Source: Neisseria sp.
Lineage (GTDB): Bacteria; Pseudomonadota; Gammaproteobacteria; Burkholderiales; Neisseriaceae
Assembly: GCF_030527965.1 (NCBI RefSeq)
Contig: NZ_JAUMZU010000007.1
Span: forward strand, 1-64,000
Direction: 5' to 3'
DNA length: 64,000 bases
Both the position numbers and the translations under genes were made by a program. This document shows, one piece after another, positions 62,216 to 64,000 of this stretch (positions are counted from its first letter, which is position 1; the number at the start of each line of letters is the position of its first letter). The notes under the pieces were generated by a model. That model saw only the letters and a list, made by a program, of their open reading frames with translations, was not told where the DNA came from and did no database searches.

Positions 62216-63331
62216 TCATGCCTCCGCGCAATCAAGAATAATCCGGCATATACGGTCTACTTCAACCAACGGCAAATCGGCATACATCGGCAAGGTCAGG
62301 ATATTGTTCGACACCTGATCCGACACCGGCGTGCAACCGGGATGGAAACGGTTTCGATAGCAAACGAAACGGTTGGTAGCCGGATAAAAATATTTTCGGC
62401 TTAAAATATGGTGTTTTTTCAACGCGCGGAAAACATCATCGCGATGCCTGCCAAACGCCTCCGGCTCGATATAAAGCGGGAAATACGCATAATTAGGCTG
62501 AATGCCTTGCCGAAAACGGTTGGGGCGCAAACCGGGCACACCGTCGAGATGCTGCAAATAACGCTCGTAAACCGCACGGCGCTTATCAATTTCTCCCTCC
62601 ACATGGCGCAGATTGCAGATACCCATCGCCGCTCTGAATTCGTCTAATTTGCCGTTGGCGCCGATGCTTTCGACCTTCCCTTCTCCGGCAATGCCGAAAT
62701 TCTTCATATCATGCAAGGGTTTGCTGAGAGCTTCTTCAGAAAAAGCAATCGCGCCGCCTTCTATGGTGTGAAATACTTTCGTGGCATGAAAGCTGAACAT
62801 AACCGCATCGCCGAAATTGCCGACGCCTTCGCCTTTATAACGCATGCCGAACGCCTGAGCTGCGTCGTAAAGCACTTTCAAGCCATGCTTTTCGGCAATG
62901 GCGTCAATCGCTTCAACATCGCATAAATTGCCGTAAACATGCACAGGGATGATGGCCGACGTTTTTTCCGTAATCAGCGCTTCGATTTTGGTTGCGTCGA
63001 TTGTGTAATCATCAGGGCGAATATCACAAAACACGGGCGTAAGGCCGCTGCGCGCGATGGCATGGGTAGTGGAAGCGAAAGTGTACGGCGTCGTAATCAC
63101 TTCTCCGGTCAGCCCCAAGGCTTCGATGGCCAATTCCAACGCCATATGGCCGTTGACAAACAAAGAAAGCCGCGGCACATCGAGGTATTCCATCAGCTGA
63201 TAAAGCAGCTTTTCATACATCGACCCCATATTGGTCAGCATGCAGCTCTCCCAAATCGGCCTGATTTCCTCCACAAACTCTTCAAACCTCGGCATCGACG
63301 GCTGCGCAACTAAAATATTGATATTCTCCAT
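62216..63331 (-). CDS. DegT/DnrJ/EryC1-family nucleotide-sugar aminotransferase
   Basis: A PLP enzyme that aminates a 4-keto (or 3-keto) nucleotide sugar. The 371-residue protein has FVNGHMALELAIEALGL (58-74), YDAAQAFGMRYKG with D156 and the PLP lysine K185 in FSFHATKVFHTIEGGAI. It lies upstream of a sugar transferase in a TGATATG junction, so the pair probably makes and loads an amino sugar. A dehydratase, acetyltransferase or flippase is not in the window. Resembles VioA- or WecE-like members only in general form. Confidence 0.88.
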   Translation of the reverse strand: MENINILVAQPSMPRFEEFVEEIRPIWESCMLTNMGSMYEKLLYQLMEYLDVPRLSLFVNGHMALELAIEALGLTGEVITTPYTFASTTHAIARSGLTPVFCDIRPDDYTIDATKIEALITEKTSAIIPVHVYGNLCDVEAIDAIAEKHGLKVLYDAAQAFGMRYKGEGVGNFGDAVMFSFHATKVFHTIEGGAIAFSEEALSKPLHDMKNFGIAGEGKVESIGANGKLDEFRAAMGICNLRHVEGEIDKRRAVYERYLQHLDGVPGLRPNRFRQGIQPNYAYFPLYIEPEAFGRHRDDVFRALKKHHILSRKYFYPATNRFVCYRNRFHPGCTPVSDQVSNNILTLPMYADLPLVEVDRICRIILDCAEA

Positions 63332-63659
63332 AAGTACGCCCTGTATATAGTATTTATTATGCTTTCAGCATTATTACATAAATCCTTGAACAGCGCTCAT
63401 AAAAATTAATTTAAATTTCAACAAATTAAACCGTTTGTTTTTCATAAAGTCATTTTATCCGACAATTTTGCAAGATAAAATGCCTGTCTGAAAGCCAAAC
63501 GGCTATCAAACAGGCCATATTAAAAAAACATCAAATAAACAATAATTTCCGTTAGTTCTATTTCAATCCTAACAATAACATATCATATAAATACTGCACA
63601 CTTTGTGAAATAAGCATCCGCTGCCATTTCGTCTCGCTTTGCCGCAAAACATCTATTAT
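63332..63659. other. 328-base intergenic region between the DegT gene and hflX
   Basis: AT-rich sequence with one DUS at 63481-63492 followed by a poor second arm (CAAACAGGC). I see no gene and cannot fix a promoter. Confidence 0.55.
63481..63492 (+). repeat. Single DUS
   Basis: Exact TGCCTGTCTGAA preceded by an A-run, downstream of hflX on the opposite strand. Confidence 0.9.
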
Positions 63660-64000
63660 TTACATCGCCAATTCCACCATCGCCTGCCGCAAATCCGCCA
63701 AGCCCCATCCTTCCTTAACAGAGAGATACACCGCCACCGGAACACCTGCCGCATTGCGCCGAATACCTTGCGGGCGGTTTTCCGGCGGCAGTAAATCGGT
63801 TTTGTTGTAAACCAGAAGCTGCGGCAGCTCGCCTGCGCCGATTTCCTGTAATACCTGATTCACATCATCTTCCTGCCGCGACACATAAACATTCGACGCA
63901 TCGGCCATATGCAGCAGCACGTCGGCCAGCGCGGTTTCTTCCAGCGTTGCAGAAAAAGCCGCCACCAAACCGTGCGGCAAATCACGTACAAAACCCACCG
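63660..64000 (-). CDS. hflX: GTPase HflX, C-terminal part (cut by the window edge)
   Basis: The first residues in the window, VGFVRDLPHGLVAAFSATLE, are the G3-region sequence that follows DT in HflX GTPases, and NKTDLLPP is the G4 motif. HflX splits stalled 70S ribosomes under heat stress. The gene continues beyond base 64000, so the N-terminal domain, P-loop and start are not visible. The GTG near 63998 is an internal valine codon, not a start. About 113 residues are present, up to the TAA at 63660-63662. Confidence 0.88.
   Translation of the reverse strand, partial: VGFVRDLPHGLVAAFSATLEETALADVLLHMADASNVYVSRQEDDVNQVLQEIGAGELPQLLVYNKTDLLPPENRPQGIRRNAAGVPVAVYLSVKEGWGLADLRQAMVELAM

Noticed and set aside
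1-64000. CRISPR array or tandem-repeat cluster
   Set aside because: The only frequent repeat is the DUS, which is scattered and without regular spacing or spacers.

Overview
The window is a piece of a Neisseriaceae chromosome. The clearest sign is the DNA uptake sequence (DUS): I count about 40 exact copies of TGCCTGTCTGAA and about 15 of AGCCTGTCTGAA on both strands, often as inverted pairs behind genes. From memory this 12-mer is the TG-wadDUS dialect described for Neisseria wadsworthii and relatives, not the meningococcal ATGCCGTCTGAA. Gene content agrees: a fused birA/coaX gene, ponA divergent from pilMNOPQ, and the ptsN-hprK-rapZ cluster. All protein calls come from reading the translations; no database was searched.

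Layout. 0-8 kb: coaD, a GntR regulator, an amino-acid ABC ATPase, rsmA, a small membrane protein, an SDR-maf pair, fpr and rng. 8-16 kb: the type IV pilus operon pilMNOPQ on the minus strand, divergent from ponA; this part is AT-richer and I see no native-dialect DUS in it. 16-24 kb: ubiB, a nitroreductase, a minus-strand run rfaE2-birA/coaX-SPOR protein, a three-tRNA operon (Pro-Arg-His), dusA and sodC. 24-31 kb: a thermonuclease, nth, a lipidated DegP-type protease, nagZ, a small lipoprotein and an aromatic aminotransferase. 31-39 kb: cstA-ybdD, rpiA, the dnaQ-ispD-ispF run, an apparently Fur-controlled unknown gene, a porin and a universal stress protein. 39-49 kb: tcdA-scpA, pncB, a MAPEG protein, a lipoprotein, ybeY-corC, a DUF808 gene, lnt, rpoH and another lipoprotein. 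49-64 kb: nhaD, ptsN-hprK-rapZ, a YlqF GTPase, scpB, rluB, lysC, rph divergent from yicC, a methyltransferase, a lipoprotein, a two-gene glycan cassette (DegT aminotransferase and sugar transferase) and the 3' end of hflX.

The content is mostly core housekeeping: translation and RNA processing (rsmA, rng, dusA, tcdA, ybeY, rluB, rph, yicC, ylqF, hflX), envelope building (ponA, nagZ, lnt, rfaE2), isoprenoid precursors (ispD, ispF), cofactors (coaD, coaX, birA, pncB, ubiB), chromosome segregation (scpA, scpB) and carbon/nitrogen regulation (ptsN, hprK, rapZ). I saw no insertion sequence, prophage, CRISPR array, integrase or defence island. The interesting signals are in the small print: DUS of foreign dialects, stop codons placed inside DUS, DUS pairs in two opposite geometries, a Fur box before an unknown gene, an FNR-like palindrome far upstream of a porin, back-to-back extended -10 elements between rph and yicC, and a possibly leaderless lipoprotein gene.
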